Of a DNA stretch of 64,000 bases, positions 34,316 to 42,931 are shown piece after piece (within the stretch, counting starts at the first letter, position 1; every line of letters begins with the position of its first letter). The notes beneath the pieces were generated by a model. The model searched no databases. It was not told the DNA's origin and worked only from the letters and a program-made list of their open reading frames with translations. The stretch is taken from contig SUVR01000004.1 of NCBI GenBank assembly GCA_015061915.1, positions 124,001-188,000 of the forward strand, given 5' to 3'. Both the position numbers and the translations under genes were made by a program. This stretch comes from Lentisphaerota bacterium. GTDB taxonomy: Bacteria > Verrucomicrobiota > Lentisphaeria > Victivallales > UBA1829.

Positions 34316-35659
34316 TCAGAGGAAGGCGCCCAGTTCTTTCAGAGCGGCACGGACTTCTTTTCCATCCAGTTCATCGCAGGGGATGCCGGTTTTGGCACTC
34401 ATAGCAGCGGCAACACCGGCAGCCTGTCCGAGGGAACAGGCGGGCGGGATCACCCGCAAGGAGGCGTGCATGGCGTGGTCTGCGGAGATGGGTCTGCCGC
34501 CCACAGTCAGGTTTTTCAGTCCGGCGGGAACAATACAGCCGTAGGGAACTTCATAATATTCCATATTGCTCATGTAGCAATGGCTGGTGCCGGAACCATC
34601 GGGAGAATGGATGTCCAGATCGTAGTTGCAGCGGCAGATGGCATCCTCAAATTTTTCCCGTTTGTGGAAGGATTCGCTGGTGATTTGCCGGATCCCCACA
34701 ATACGGCGGCTTTCCCGGATCCCGATATGTCCGGCAATGGAGCGGACCTGACATTCCTCAAAGCCGGGAACATCCTCTCGCAGCCAGTTGAGAATTTCCC
34801 GGAACTGACGGTGCCCTTCCAGCTCCGCCTCGGAAAGTTCCATGCCGTTGACGCCGGATTTATGGATGATCCGGGTGGTATTGAAATGCACCACCGTGGG
34901 ATCGTAATGATTGAAGATCAGCACGTCTTCCCGGGGACAGTTCACTTTGCCGCTTGCCTTCGCCGCTTCGTAAAGAACAGCCCATTCCTGCCCCTTCGGC
35001 ATTCGGCTCTTATCCACATGATCCAGCTTGAAGCACAATGTCATAGGCTGGCAATGACCGGAAGGACCGCCGATCTCGATTTTTCCGCCCGCAAGGACAG
35101 TCAGGTCAGCATCGCCGGTGGTATCGACAAAGTTCTTTGCCTTGATCGCCACGAAACCGGACTTGGAAGTAAAGACGGCAGCCTTGATCACGCCATTTTC
35201 CACGATCGCCCGGACAAGGTTATGGTGATAGAGGATCCGGACGCCAGCAGCCAGACACATTTCCTCTGCCGCCATAGGGGCAATATCTTTGCTGATGATG
35301 TGAGTGAAAGGAGCATCCACGCCCTCTCTTGCATACTCATCCGCGTGTTCGTTCCGGAGGGACGGGGGGAGATATTCACTCATCTTGCGGATCCATTCGG
35401 GATAAACGGGGCGGTCCATCGCTTCGGGGAACTGCTGATCTTCCTTTTCCTTAAAGTGATTCCACATAAAAGGAGTAATCTCGCCGTAAGTTGCCATACC
35501 GCCGAGCATACCATACCGTTCCACCAGGATCACATCGGCGCCGTATCTTGCCGCCATAATGGCAGCACCCAGACCGCCGGGACCACCGCCGATGACAACG
35601 ACATCCGCCTCTGCGATTACCGGGATCTCCTCTTCCACTTTGAATTTGATCGAATCCAT
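34316..35659 (-). CDS. FAD-dependent oxidoreductase (PF12831 type)
   Basis: A 447-residue flavoprotein with the dinucleotide fold VVVIGGGPGGLGAAIMAARYG followed by VILVERYGMLGGMATYG, typical of the FAD_oxidored family. It also has NFVDTTGDADLTVLAGG and a C-terminal LTVGGRPISADHAMHASLRV with AAGVAAAMSA. The substrate is unknown. No signal peptide is seen. Two ATGs overlap at the start; 35659 is four bases after GAGGTGG and fits better than 35662. It follows the HlyD-like gene by nine bases, so an oxidation step linked to the exported product is possible but not shown. Confidence 0.85.
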   Translation of the reverse strand: MDSIKFKVEEEIPVIAEADVVVIGGGPGGLGAAIMAARYGADVILVERYGMLGGMATYGEITPFMWNHFKEKEDQQFPEAMDRPVYPEWIRKMSEYLPPSLRNEHADEYAREGVDAPFTHIISKDIAPMAAEEMCLAAGVRILYHHNLVRAIVENGVIKAAVFTSKSGFVAIKAKNFVDTTGDADLTVLAGGKIEIGGPSGHCQPMTLCFKLDHVDKSRMPKGQEWAVLYEAAKASGKVNCPREDVLIFNHYDPTVVHFNTTRIIHKSGVNGMELSEAELEGHRQFREILNWLREDVPGFEECQVRSIAGHIGIRESRRIVGIRQITSESFHKREKFEDAICRCNYDLDIHSPDGSGTSHCYMSNMEYYEVPYGCIVPAGLKNLTVGGRPISADHAMHASLRVIPPACSLGQAAGVAAAMSAKTGIPCDELDGKEVRAALKELGAFL

Positions 35660-35668
35660 CATGCCACC

Positions 35669-37039
35669 TCAGTTTCCGCGACGGCGACGCTCCCGCAGGC
35701 GCAGGGCATCTTCATCATCTTTTGTTATATTCATAAAAGCATAAATCGCCGGTTGGGTGCCGGTAATAATACTGACCTCCGCCTTACTTCCGACCTTGAT
35801 GTCACATTCTTCCGTATTCAATGCCAGATAGACCGGATAAAGAGTGGTACCTTCCAGCGGAACAGTGCCGATCTTGACCACGGATGCCGAGAAGTCACCG
35901 TACTGCAGTCGGCTGAAGACATCGCTGCTGATCTCCGCTTTCTGATCGAAGCGGACTTTCCGGATGAAACGGGCATCCACATCCGCACGCACACTCAATT
36001 CCATACTGCCCATGATCACGGCAGGTTTGCCCAGATCCACATAGCGTGAATCTTTGCACGGAAGGGAAAGGATAATGCCATCTTCCACCGCCCGGATCTT
36101 GCAGTCTTCGATTTTCTTGTTCAACACACCGAGTTCCACTTCTTTTTCTGCGATCTGGTGCCGGATCACACTGATCTCGCTGCGGGCTTTTTCAGCGATT
36201 TTGAAGCTGAGGGATTCCGGTTTTGCCTTACCGGCATCGCTGCGATCGGCAATGCGCTGTTTCAGGATGTTCAGCTCGACCTTCTTTTCTGCGATCTGAC
36301 TTTCAATGACTTTCAGTTCATTTTCTGCCTTTTTGATCACACTTTCCGCATAGCCGGAAGTAACGACCCGGTTGTTTTCCCGCCGGATCTCCAGTTCCAG
36401 TTTGGCATCCCGTTCGCTCCGTTCATACGATTCGATTTCGCGGGGCGTCATGACTTTTTTGAAGTTTTCCAAACTTGTCTTTGCCGCCTGATATGCCTTT
36501 TCCGCAGCTTCGAGGCGGGCACCGGCGTGACGGTAGGTTTCCGGAAGTGGTTCCAGTTTCAAAACTTCCAGCTCATTTTTCTTGACCTGACAAGATTTTT
36601 CCAGACTCTTGATGGCAGCTTCCACTTTGCTGGCACTCAGAATGTACTCCGTGGCATCCAGCTGCAGTTTCAGATCGTGTTCCTTGACCTGCAGTTCGGA
36701 CTTGAGGATCCGGATGGCAGCTTCGATCCGCATTTTTTCGTTCTGATAATCGGTGTCATCCAGCTGCACCAGCAAATCGCCTTTCCTGACCTGATTGCCG
36801 GTCTTGCAGAAAAGTTCCCGTACGGCACCGCCGGTGGGAGCTACCAATTCGTACGTATCTTTCGGGATCACGATCCCTTCACAGATGATCGTATCGTCCA
36901 CATCGATCAGGAACATCAGGAGGACTGCGGTTGGCAGCATCAGCAATGCACCGATGATCAGCCAGGAAAAGAGACGGACTTTTCCGCGGAGACTGCTCTG
37001 AAATGTGGCAGATTGAGGTATTGTCATGTGTTTACTCAT
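35669..37039 (-). CDS. HlyD-like membrane fusion (periplasmic adaptor) protein
   Basis: A 456-residue adaptor with one N-terminal membrane helix at about 24-46 (LFSWLIIGALLMLPTAVLLM) and a lipoyl/biotinyl half-motif (ELVAPTGGAVRELFCKTGNQV). A long coiled-coil hairpin at about 90-320 is rich in Glu/Lys, and the second lipoyl half and beta-barrel (CKIRAVEDGIILSLP, AVIMGSMELSVRADV) lie near the end. It bridges an inner-membrane exporter to an outer-membrane channel; no TolC-like gene is in the window. The start 37039 is chosen because of GAAGGGAG upstream; a longer frame to 37195 would overlap the ABC gene. Confidence 0.88.
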   Translation of the reverse strand: MSKHMTIPQSATFQSSLRGKVRLFSWLIIGALLMLPTAVLLMFLIDVDDTIICEGIVIPKDTYELVAPTGGAVRELFCKTGNQVRKGDLLVQLDDTDYQNEKMRIEAAIRILKSELQVKEHDLKLQLDATEYILSASKVEAAIKSLEKSCQVKKNELEVLKLEPLPETYRHAGARLEAAEKAYQAAKTSLENFKKVMTPREIESYERSERDAKLELEIRRENNRVVTSGYAESVIKKAENELKVIESQIAEKKVELNILKQRIADRSDAGKAKPESLSFKIAEKARSEISVIRHQIAEKEVELGVLNKKIEDCKIRAVEDGIILSLPCKDSRYVDLGKPAVIMGSMELSVRADVDARFIRKVRFDQKAEISSDVFSRLQYGDFSASVVKIGTVPLEGTTLYPVYLALNTEECDIKVGSKAEVSIITGTQPAIYAFMNITKDDEDALRLRERRRRGN

Positions 37040-37055
37040 AATCGTTTCTCCCTTC

Positions 37056-38816
37056 TCAATGTTCCGGTTCACCCATAGCAAAGAGGTCGCTGCGTGCGCC
37101 CTTTGCATCCCGGAGCTGAAGTGTATAGAGATCACGGTAGATCCCGCCCTGCTGGAGGAGCTGGGAATGGGATCCCTGCTGGGCGATCTTGCCATCTTTC
37201 AGCACCACGATCAAGTCTGCATTACGCACAGTGGAAAGACGGTGTGCAATGATCACCGTGGTACGGTTCTGCATAAGCGTATCCAGCGCCTCCTGCACGG
37301 CGGCTTCCGCCACGGTATCCAGCGCACTGGTAGCTTCGTCCAGGATCAGGACGGCAGGGTTTTTCAGGATGGCACGGGCAATGGCGATACGCTGTTTCTG
37401 TCCGCCGGAAAGCATGGCACCGTTTTCTCCGACGATTGCCTGATAGCCGCCGGTCTGCTCCATAATGAAGTCGTGAGCGTTCGCCATTTTTGCGGCTTCC
37501 ACGACCTGTTCGTGAGTGGCTTCCGCACAACTGTAACGGATGTTGTCTTCAATCGTTCCGCTGAAAAGGAAGGATTCCTGCAGCACGATCCCCACGGTGT
37601 TACGGAGGGATTCCGTACTCAGATCCCGGATGTCGATCCCATCGATCCGGATCGCTCCGGCACTCACATCAAAGAAACGCATCAGCAGAGAAGCGATGGT
37701 GGATTTTCCGCTGCCGGAGGGACCGACAAGTGCAACTTTCTTTCCGGATTCCACATCCAGCGTGAACTTGCGCAGAACCCGTTTTGTGGATTCATACCCG
37801 AACTCCACTTCATCAAATTCCAATCTGCCGCTGGGATTTTCCAGCGTCCGGGGATTCTTCGCCTGCTTGATCTCGGGAACCGCATCCAGCAATTTCCCGA
37901 TCCGCTCCACAGAAACCATCCCGGCACTGATCACGTTTGCCATACTGCTCAATGAACTGACCGGTCCGGTGAGCATGGTAAAATAGGTATAATAGGCAAC
38001 CAGCTGCCCGATGGTCATCTCGCCGGAAGTGACGTCCAGCGATCCGAACCAGAGCAGCAGTACGATCCCGGAAATATTGATCACTTCCGAACAGATCCAC
38101 GACTTTGCACTCAACATATTCAAGTTCATAGACTTATCAAAAGTCGGGCGCAACCGGTGTGCAAAACCGAGGCTTTCATAATGTTCTTTTCCGAAGGACT
38201 TGACCACTTTGATCCCGTTGATCGTCTCCGCCAGGTTGGCAGAAACTTCCGACATCATTTCGCGCAATTCCTTTTCTTCCGCCCGCATCCGGACCCGGAA
38301 GTAGGTGAAGTTCAACGCCTGCAGGATGATAACGATCAATGGCAGGACAAAGAAGTTCGGGTTCATGATGAAGAGTGCGATCACGATACAAATGATCGTA
38401 AAGAGGTGGATCACCACATTGGAAAGGACGGCGGAGATCATCCCGTTCAGACTTGCCACGTCTGTCAGAATGTTGGAGATCAGTTTCCCCGTGCGGTATT
38501 CCTGATAGAAACGGAGGGAAAGGTTCTGCAAGTGCTTGAAGAGCTTGATCCGCACCCCGAAAAGTGTGCGGTTCCCCGTGTAATAGAAGAGGAAATGGCT
38601 CACATAGAAGAAGATCTCCCGGAGACAGTATGTCATAATGATCCCCAGGAGCAGAAGGATCATCAGACCGCGATTGTCAAGTCCGCGGTCGATAATGATC
38701 TGCAAGAACCAGGGGAGCGGGATACCGAGTGCGGCAAAAATCAGCAGAGCGATCCCGGACAGCATACAGAGCCCGATGTAAGGTCTGATGAATTCAAAAA
38801 AGCGGCGTAAACCCAT
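37056..38816 (-). CDS. ABC exporter, fused membrane and ATPase domains
   Basis: A 586-residue MsbA/type-1-secretion-like half transporter. Six membrane helices lie at about 15-300. The ATPase domain shows Walker A GPSGSGKST, a Q-loop in VLQESFLFSG, the signature LSGGQKQRIAIARAI and Walker B LILDEATSALD, with the switch His in IIAHRLSTV. There is no N-terminal C39 peptidase domain, so any peptide substrate would not be cleaved by this protein. With the HlyD-like adaptor downstream it forms an envelope-spanning exporter; the cargo is unknown. GAGGAG lies nine bases upstream, inside the preceding 23-codon ORF. Confidence 0.92.
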   Translation of the reverse strand: MGLRRFFEFIRPYIGLCMLSGIALLIFAALGIPLPWFLQIIIDRGLDNRGLMILLLLGIIMTYCLREIFFYVSHFLFYYTGNRTLFGVRIKLFKHLQNLSLRFYQEYRTGKLISNILTDVASLNGMISAVLSNVVIHLFTIICIVIALFIMNPNFFVLPLIVIILQALNFTYFRVRMRAEEKELREMMSEVSANLAETINGIKVVKSFGKEHYESLGFAHRLRPTFDKSMNLNMLSAKSWICSEVINISGIVLLLWFGSLDVTSGEMTIGQLVAYYTYFTMLTGPVSSLSSMANVISAGMVSVERIGKLLDAVPEIKQAKNPRTLENPSGRLEFDEVEFGYESTKRVLRKFTLDVESGKKVALVGPSGSGKSTIASLLMRFFDVSAGAIRIDGIDIRDLSTESLRNTVGIVLQESFLFSGTIEDNIRYSCAEATHEQVVEAAKMANAHDFIMEQTGGYQAIVGENGAMLSGGQKQRIAIARAILKNPAVLILDEATSALDTVAEAAVQEALDTLMQNRTTVIIAHRLSTVRNADLIVVLKDGKIAQQGSHSQLLQQGGIYRDLYTLQLRDAKGARSDLFAMGEPEH

Positions 38817-38817
38817 A

Positions 38818-38889
38818 TCAGTTCACTCCTCTTTTATATTTCTGGTTACGGACGGACAAGGCAACGGCGAAAAGATTCTCGTTTGGCAT
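38818..38889 (-). CDS. 23-residue small ORF in exporter leader
   Basis: A 23-codon frame beginning MPNENLFAVALSVRN and ending KYKRGVN. GGAGG is seven bases before its ATG, one of the best ribosome binding sites in the window. Its stop lies one base before the ATG of the ABC exporter, and the exporter's own ribosome binding site is inside it. It could be a leader peptide that couples translation, or a tiny exported peptide; a basic C-terminus and central hydrophobic stretch are visible. Too short for family recognition. Confidence 0.55.
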   Translation of the reverse strand: MPNENLFAVALSVRNQKYKRGVN

Positions 38890-39172
38890 AATTACACCTC
38901 CACAAAACAACTGTGGCGTTTCAAAGGTTGAGCCTGCGGAAAATTGATTCTTTCGTTTGTTTCAAAATTCAGTTACAACCGGGCATCCCGGTTCCGACTT
39001 CGTTCCGATCATCTCATATGATCTGTTCCTTACCGGCGAGTTCATCGCCACACACCGGTGTCCAAAAATTGCCAGTTCCTCCTGATGTCCGTTTTCCATG
39101 TTTCCCGACAGATTTTCCATTCACCTGCCGGACACATTCATTCATCATTTTTCAAGTACAGTTTTCTGACTT
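38890..39172 (-). promoter_or_regulatory. Long hairpin-rich leader upstream of ABC exporter
   Basis: Transcription from the promoter at 39179-39206 would give about 280 bases before the 23-codon ORF. On the minus strand four hairpins are seen in order: GGCGA-TGAAC-TCGCC, ATCAT-ATGAG-ATGAT, AACCGGG-ATG-CCCGGTT (38977-38993), and CCACA-GTTGTTT-TGTGG next to the ribosome binding site. Two further small frames lie here (44 codons at 39014-39148 and 16 codons at 38962-39012), but neither has a good ribosome binding site. This may be a cis-regulatory RNA; its class is not recognised. A plus-strand frame over 38913-39239 looks like a shadow. Confidence 0.5.
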
Positions 39173-39178
39173 CCGGTT

Positions 39179-39206
39179 AATTTACAAGACTGTTTTCAAA
39201 ATGCAA
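39179..39206 (-). promoter_or_regulatory. Promoter of exporter operon leader
   Basis: TTGCAT (39201-39206), 16 bases, TAAATT (39179-39184), reading leftwards. Confidence 0.5.
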
Positions 39207-39256
39207 ACAGAAAATCAGAAAAACAGCGTTTTTTCTTGATTTTCGGTTCACGGCTG

Positions 39257-39284
39257 TTGAAAAACGGCGTTCGCGGTGTATAGT
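39257..39284 (+). promoter_or_regulatory. Promoter of Hyf/Ehr-like operon
   Basis: TTGAAA (39257-39262), 16 bases, TATAGT (39279-39284), about 50 bases before the TTG start of the first subunit gene. Confidence 0.7.
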
Positions 39285-39333
39285 AAATGTCTTATTTTTT
39301 CAGAAACAAACAACTGTAACAGGAGAAACAGAA

Positions 39334-41274
39334 TTGAACTTGATATTGATCACATCCGCGCTTCTTCTGCTGGGCGGGCTGGCAGCGCCGCTTTGCAGAA
39401 AACGGGATTCCCTCGCAGCTGCGGTCGGAATGACCGCCGGATTGCTCGCCTGTGTGACCGGACTTGCCGGTGCATTGGCGCTGCTTTGCGGTATTCTTCC
39501 GGCAGCAACCGTTAAAGCAGGCGCCCTGAGCCTCTCTGCCGATGCGCTCTCCGCCCTGTTCCTGCTGCCGATCTTCCTTGCTGGGATCCCGGCGATCCTC
39601 CATGCGAAAGGCTATCTTGCCGGACACGCCGGAGGCAGGACCGGCTGGTTCTGGCTGTTTTTCCTCTGGACTCTGGGCGCAATGGTCTGGGTGACACTTG
39701 CCCGTACGCCGGTGGAATTTCTGGTGGCGTGGGAAATGATGGGGATGATGAGTTTTGCACTTGTCGCCTTTGAATATCACGAAAAATCCACCCTGCGTGC
39801 CGCCTGGATCTACCTGCTGGCGTGCCATGCGGGGGCGGCATTTCTGATCCCTGCCTTCATTTTCGGCGGATGCGGAATCTGGGCGATGGGTGCCGTGATT
39901 GCCGGTCTGATCGGCTTCGGGCTGAAGATCGGTTTTCCCCTGCTCCATGTATGGCTGCCGGAAGCACACCCGGCAGCACCCGCTCCGGTCTCTGCGGTGA
40001 TGTCCGGAGCCATGATCAACCTTGGTTTTTACGGGATCCTGCGGATGCCTTACGCACTGGATCAGGCGACCCTTCAGACACTGGGCTGGATCCTGCTGGT
40101 ACTGGGTCTGACCGGTGCGTCCGGCGGAATTCTTTTTGCCGTGGCACAGCGGAATCTGAAACGGCTTCTTGCTTATTCCAGTATCGAAAATATGGGGATC
40201 CTCGGAATCGGGTTCGGACTCGGTTTTCTGGGGGCGGCGTACGGTTCTCCGGTGATTGCCGTTACGGCTTTCTCCGGGGCATTTCTGCATATGCTCAACC
40301 ATGCGGCATTGAAAAGTTCCCTGTTCCTCGGTGCAGGCTCCATCCTCCGCAGCACCGGTACGCTCAATATGGACCGGATGGGCGGGCTGGCAAAACGGAT
40401 GCCGAAAACATTTCTTTCTTTCCTCTTTTCTGCGATTTCGCTCTCCGGTCTTCCGCCGTTCAACGGGTTCCTCGGTGAACTGCTGATCTATATTGCCGCA
40501 TTCCTTGCCCTGAATGCCGGGATCACCGCCCTGACCGGTGCAGGTCTGCCGGTTCTGCTGATCCTTGCCATGGTGGGCGGACTGGCGGCTGTGGCGTATG
40601 TAAAGGCGCTTGGTGCCGCATTTCTCGGTGAACCCCGGACACAGGCGGCAGCAGAGGCAACCGAACGCCCGTTCAGTATGCTGCTCCCGCTGCTGATCGG
40701 GGCTGTTTTCTCCTTTGTTCTGCTCTTTTCCGCACCGGTTCTGATTCCCTTCTTTGCGGATCTGGCAACAAGTCTGACCGGACAGGCTGTCAATCTTTCC
40801 GACAGCACGATTCCCACGCTTTCTTCCATTCTGGCAAAAGTGGCTCTTTTCTCCCTCTTTTTCTTTGCAACAGCCGGTTTTCTGTTGCGTTTGAGACAGC
40901 GGGATCTGGCGAAAAAACCGGAAAAGCTCAAGCCCACCTGGGATTGCGGCTATGCGGAACCGACAGCCCGGATGGAATACACCGGGACGGCGTTTGTTCA
41001 GCCGGTAGTGGATTTCTTCGCCAGCCTGCTGCATTCGGTGAAAAAAGTCCGGATGGACCAGAAACTTTTTCCGGAACGGGCAGAAATCACAGTGGAAACA
41101 GAAGATGCCGCAGACCGGACCGTCTGGAAACCTCTTTTCCACTTTTTCGGAAAAGCAGCCGACCGGATCCACCGTCTGCAGTCCGGTTATCTGCATCTCT
41201 ATGTACTGATCATGGTACTTGCGCTGCTCGCTATGCTGATCTGGGGCTTCTACTTTGAAGGAGGTGCGAAATGA
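39334..41274 (+). CDS. Ehr/Hyf-like complex subunit B (NuoL/MrpA-type antiporter-like)
   Basis: A 646-residue membrane protein with about 14-16 helices, homologous to HyfB/HycC and NuoL. Proton-path residues are visible: the TM5 Glu in FLVAWEMMGMMSFALVAFEY and the Lys before LLHVWLPEAHPAAPAPVSAVMSG, the classic antiporter-like signature. NLKRLLAYSSIENMGILGIG is also present. The C-terminal part, TWDCGYAEPTARMEYTGTAF, is typical of HyfB rather than NuoL. The start is TTG at 39334 with AGGAG eight bases upstream. It overlaps the next gene by four bases. It should pump ions as part of the complex. Confidence 0.9.
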   Translation: MNLILITSALLLLGGLAAPLCRKRDSLAAAVGMTAGLLACVTGLAGALALLCGILPAATVKAGALSLSADALSALFLLPIFLAGIPAILHAKGYLAGHAGGRTGWFWLFFLWTLGAMVWVTLARTPVEFLVAWEMMGMMSFALVAFEYHEKSTLRAAWIYLLACHAGAAFLIPAFIFGGCGIWAMGAVIAGLIGFGLKIGFPLLHVWLPEAHPAAPAPVSAVMSGAMINLGFYGILRMPYALDQATLQTLGWILLVLGLTGASGGILFAVAQRNLKRLLAYSSIENMGILGIGFGLGFLGAAYGSPVIAVTAFSGAFLHMLNHAALKSSLFLGAGSILRSTGTLNMDRMGGLAKRMPKTFLSFLFSAISLSGLPPFNGFLGELLIYIAAFLALNAGITALTGAGLPVLLILAMVGGLAAVAYVKALGAAFLGEPRTQAAAEATERPFSMLLPLLIGAVFSFVLLFSAPVLIPFFADLATSLTGQAVNLSDSTIPTLSSILAKVALFSLFFFATAGFLLRLRQRDLAKKPEKLKPTWDCGYAEPTARMEYTGTAFVQPVVDFFASLLHSVKKVRMDQKLFPERAEITVETEDAADRTVWKPLFHFFGKAADRIHRLQSGYLHLYVLIMVLALLAMLIWGFYFEGGAK

Positions 41275-42215
41275 TGGAATCGTTCGATCTGTTCGGGGTT
41301 CTCCTCTGGTTCACCGGATTTGCAGCAGCACTGCTGCTCTCTCCGCTGCTGGGGGGGATCATCAACAAAGTCAAGGCGTTTTTCGCCGGCAGAAAAGGTC
41401 CCCGTATCCTTCAACTTTATTACGATATAGCAAAACTGCTGAAAAAGGGCAGCATCCGCAGCACCACATCCGGCGGGTTGGTGAGCGTGTTCCCCCTGCT
41501 GAATGTAACGGCACTGCTGACCGCATCATTGCTGCTGCCGTTCTCCTTTGCTGTATCGCCCTTCTCTTTTGAAGGTGACCTGCTGCTGTTTCTTTATCTT
41601 CTCGGCTTCGGACGGGTGATCACCACGCTGGGTGCGCTTGATACCGGCTCCAGCTTTGAAGGGATGGGCGCAAGCCGGGAATTGCAGTTCTCCGTGCTGG
41701 CAGAACTGGCATTTCTCGGAATCGCCGCCTTCCTCGTGATCGAAACGAAGACCTACACCTTGAGTGCCATGCTGACAGGGTCTCACGCAGGGCTGCATAT
41801 TCTTGCAGAGCTTTGTGCGGCATTTGCGCTGTTTATCGTACTGCTGGTGGAAAGTTGCCGGGTTCCGTTCGATGACCCGGAAACCCACTTGGAACTGACG
41901 ATGATCCATGAAGCAATGGTGCTGGATAACGGCGGACCCGGACTTGCCTTCATCCATTACGGAGCCGGACTGAAGCTGTGGATGCTTTCCACATTCCTTG
42001 TTTCCATGGTGCTGCCGGGCTGTTCGTTCTACGCTTCCCCGTGGATCGGGTTGATCCTGCAGATCGGTTCGATCTTCTGTGTGGCAGTGTTGATCGGTAT
42101 TCTGGAATCCACCACTGCACGCTATCGTTTTCTCAAAGTTCCGCAGATGCTGCTGGCGGCATTCGCCTTTTCCGCAGTGGCGCTTCTGCTGCTCATTTTT
42201 CAGGGGGTGAAGTAA
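41271..42215 (+). CDS. Ehr/Hyf-like complex subunit C (NuoH-like)
   Basis: A 314-residue membrane protein with eight helices, related to HyfC/HycD and NuoH, which couples the hydrophilic arm to ion transport. Signature stretches are GRKGPRILQLYYDIAKLLKKG near residue 40 and ESCRVPFDDPETHLELTMIH at about 185, carrying the conserved acidic residues of the E-channel, followed by EAMVLDNGGPGLAF. The start overlaps the stop of the first gene as ATGA. AGGAGG lies upstream in the previous frame. Confidence 0.92.
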   Translation: MMESFDLFGVLLWFTGFAAALLLSPLLGGIINKVKAFFAGRKGPRILQLYYDIAKLLKKGSIRSTTSGGLVSVFPLLNVTALLTASLLLPFSFAVSPFSFEGDLLLFLYLLGFGRVITTLGALDTGSSFEGMGASRELQFSVLAELAFLGIAAFLVIETKTYTLSAMLTGSHAGLHILAELCAAFALFIVLLVESCRVPFDDPETHLELTMIHEAMVLDNGGPGLAFIHYGAGLKLWMLSTFLVSMVLPGCSFYASPWIGLILQIGSIFCVAVLIGILESTTARYRFLKVPQMLLAAFAFSAVALLLLIFQGVK

Positions 42216-42216
42216 G

Positions 42217-42930
42217 ATGAATACGGCATCATTTTTTGAAAATTTCCTGCCCGCGCTGTTTGCACTGCTGCTGGCAATGGACCTTCTTCTGGCAGTATCC
42301 AGCCGTCTGCTCCATTGTATCCGGCTGGTGGCATTTCAAGGACTGATCATCGGTCTGATCCCGCTCGCCATGTGGCAGTGGACCACACCGCCTCACACGG
42401 AACTGATCGTGATCGCCGGATTGAATATTGCATTGAAATGTGCCTTGATCCCTTACCTGCTGGCACGGACCATGCGCTCGGCGCACGTCTGCCGGGAACT
42501 GGAACCGCTGGTTGGTTACGGCACTTCATTGCTGATCGTCCTGGCGGCTGCAGCATTCTCCTTCTTTTTCTGCCGGGAACTGCCCCTGCCCGGTGAAAAT
42601 GTTTCGTTTCTGGCGGCACCGGTGGCATTCACCACGATCCTGACCGGTCTCTTTCTGATCGTCTCCAGAAAAAAAGCGATCACGCAGGCGATCGGGTTTC
42701 TGACCTTTGAAAACGGGATCACCGCTTTCGGCGCCGGAATGGCTCTGGAATACGGTCTGGTGGTGGAACTGGGGATCCTGCTGGACGTATTTGTGCTGGT
42801 CTTCGTGATGGGGATCGCCGTTTTCCGGATCAGCCGGGAATTCCAGCATATCGATTCCGACCGTCTCAACACGCTTGGAGACTGGTCCGGGGATGATGAA
42901 AATGAAGCAGAAATGAAAGGAGAAAACTGA
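42217..42930 (+). CDS. Ehr/Hyf-like complex subunit E (NuoK-like)
   Basis: A 237-residue membrane protein with six to seven helices, matching HyfE (hydrogenase-4 component E), whose C-terminal half resembles NuoK. Seen are a central EPLVGYGTSLLIVLAAAAFS and the NuoK-like QAIGFLTFENGITAFGAG with a membrane Glu, then GILLDVFVLVFVMGIAVFRI. It starts one base after the previous stop, with a good upstream ribosome binding site (GGGGGTG). The C-terminal 25 residues are acidic and cytoplasmic. Confidence 0.9.
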   Translation: MNTASFFENFLPALFALLLAMDLLLAVSSRLLHCIRLVAFQGLIIGLIPLAMWQWTTPPHTELIVIAGLNIALKCALIPYLLARTMRSAHVCRELEPLVGYGTSLLIVLAAAAFSFFFCRELPLPGENVSFLAAPVAFTTILTGLFLIVSRKKAITQAIGFLTFENGITAFGAGMALEYGLVVELGILLDVFVLVFVMGIAVFRISREFQHIDSDRLNTLGDWSGDDENEAEMKGEN

Positions 42931-42931
42931 T

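Noticed and set aside
37056-38816. Peptidase-containing bacteriocin exporter
   Set aside because: The protein starts directly with the membrane domain; no C39 peptidase is present.
38913-39239. 108-residue plus-strand frame in the exporter leader
   Set aside because: No ribosome binding site; lies antisense to the hairpin-rich leader and has shadow-like composition.
39292-41196. 634-residue minus-strand frame opposite the NuoL-like subunit
   Set aside because: Shadow frame rich in Gln/Arg/Gly/Cys; the plus-strand protein is a clear family member.
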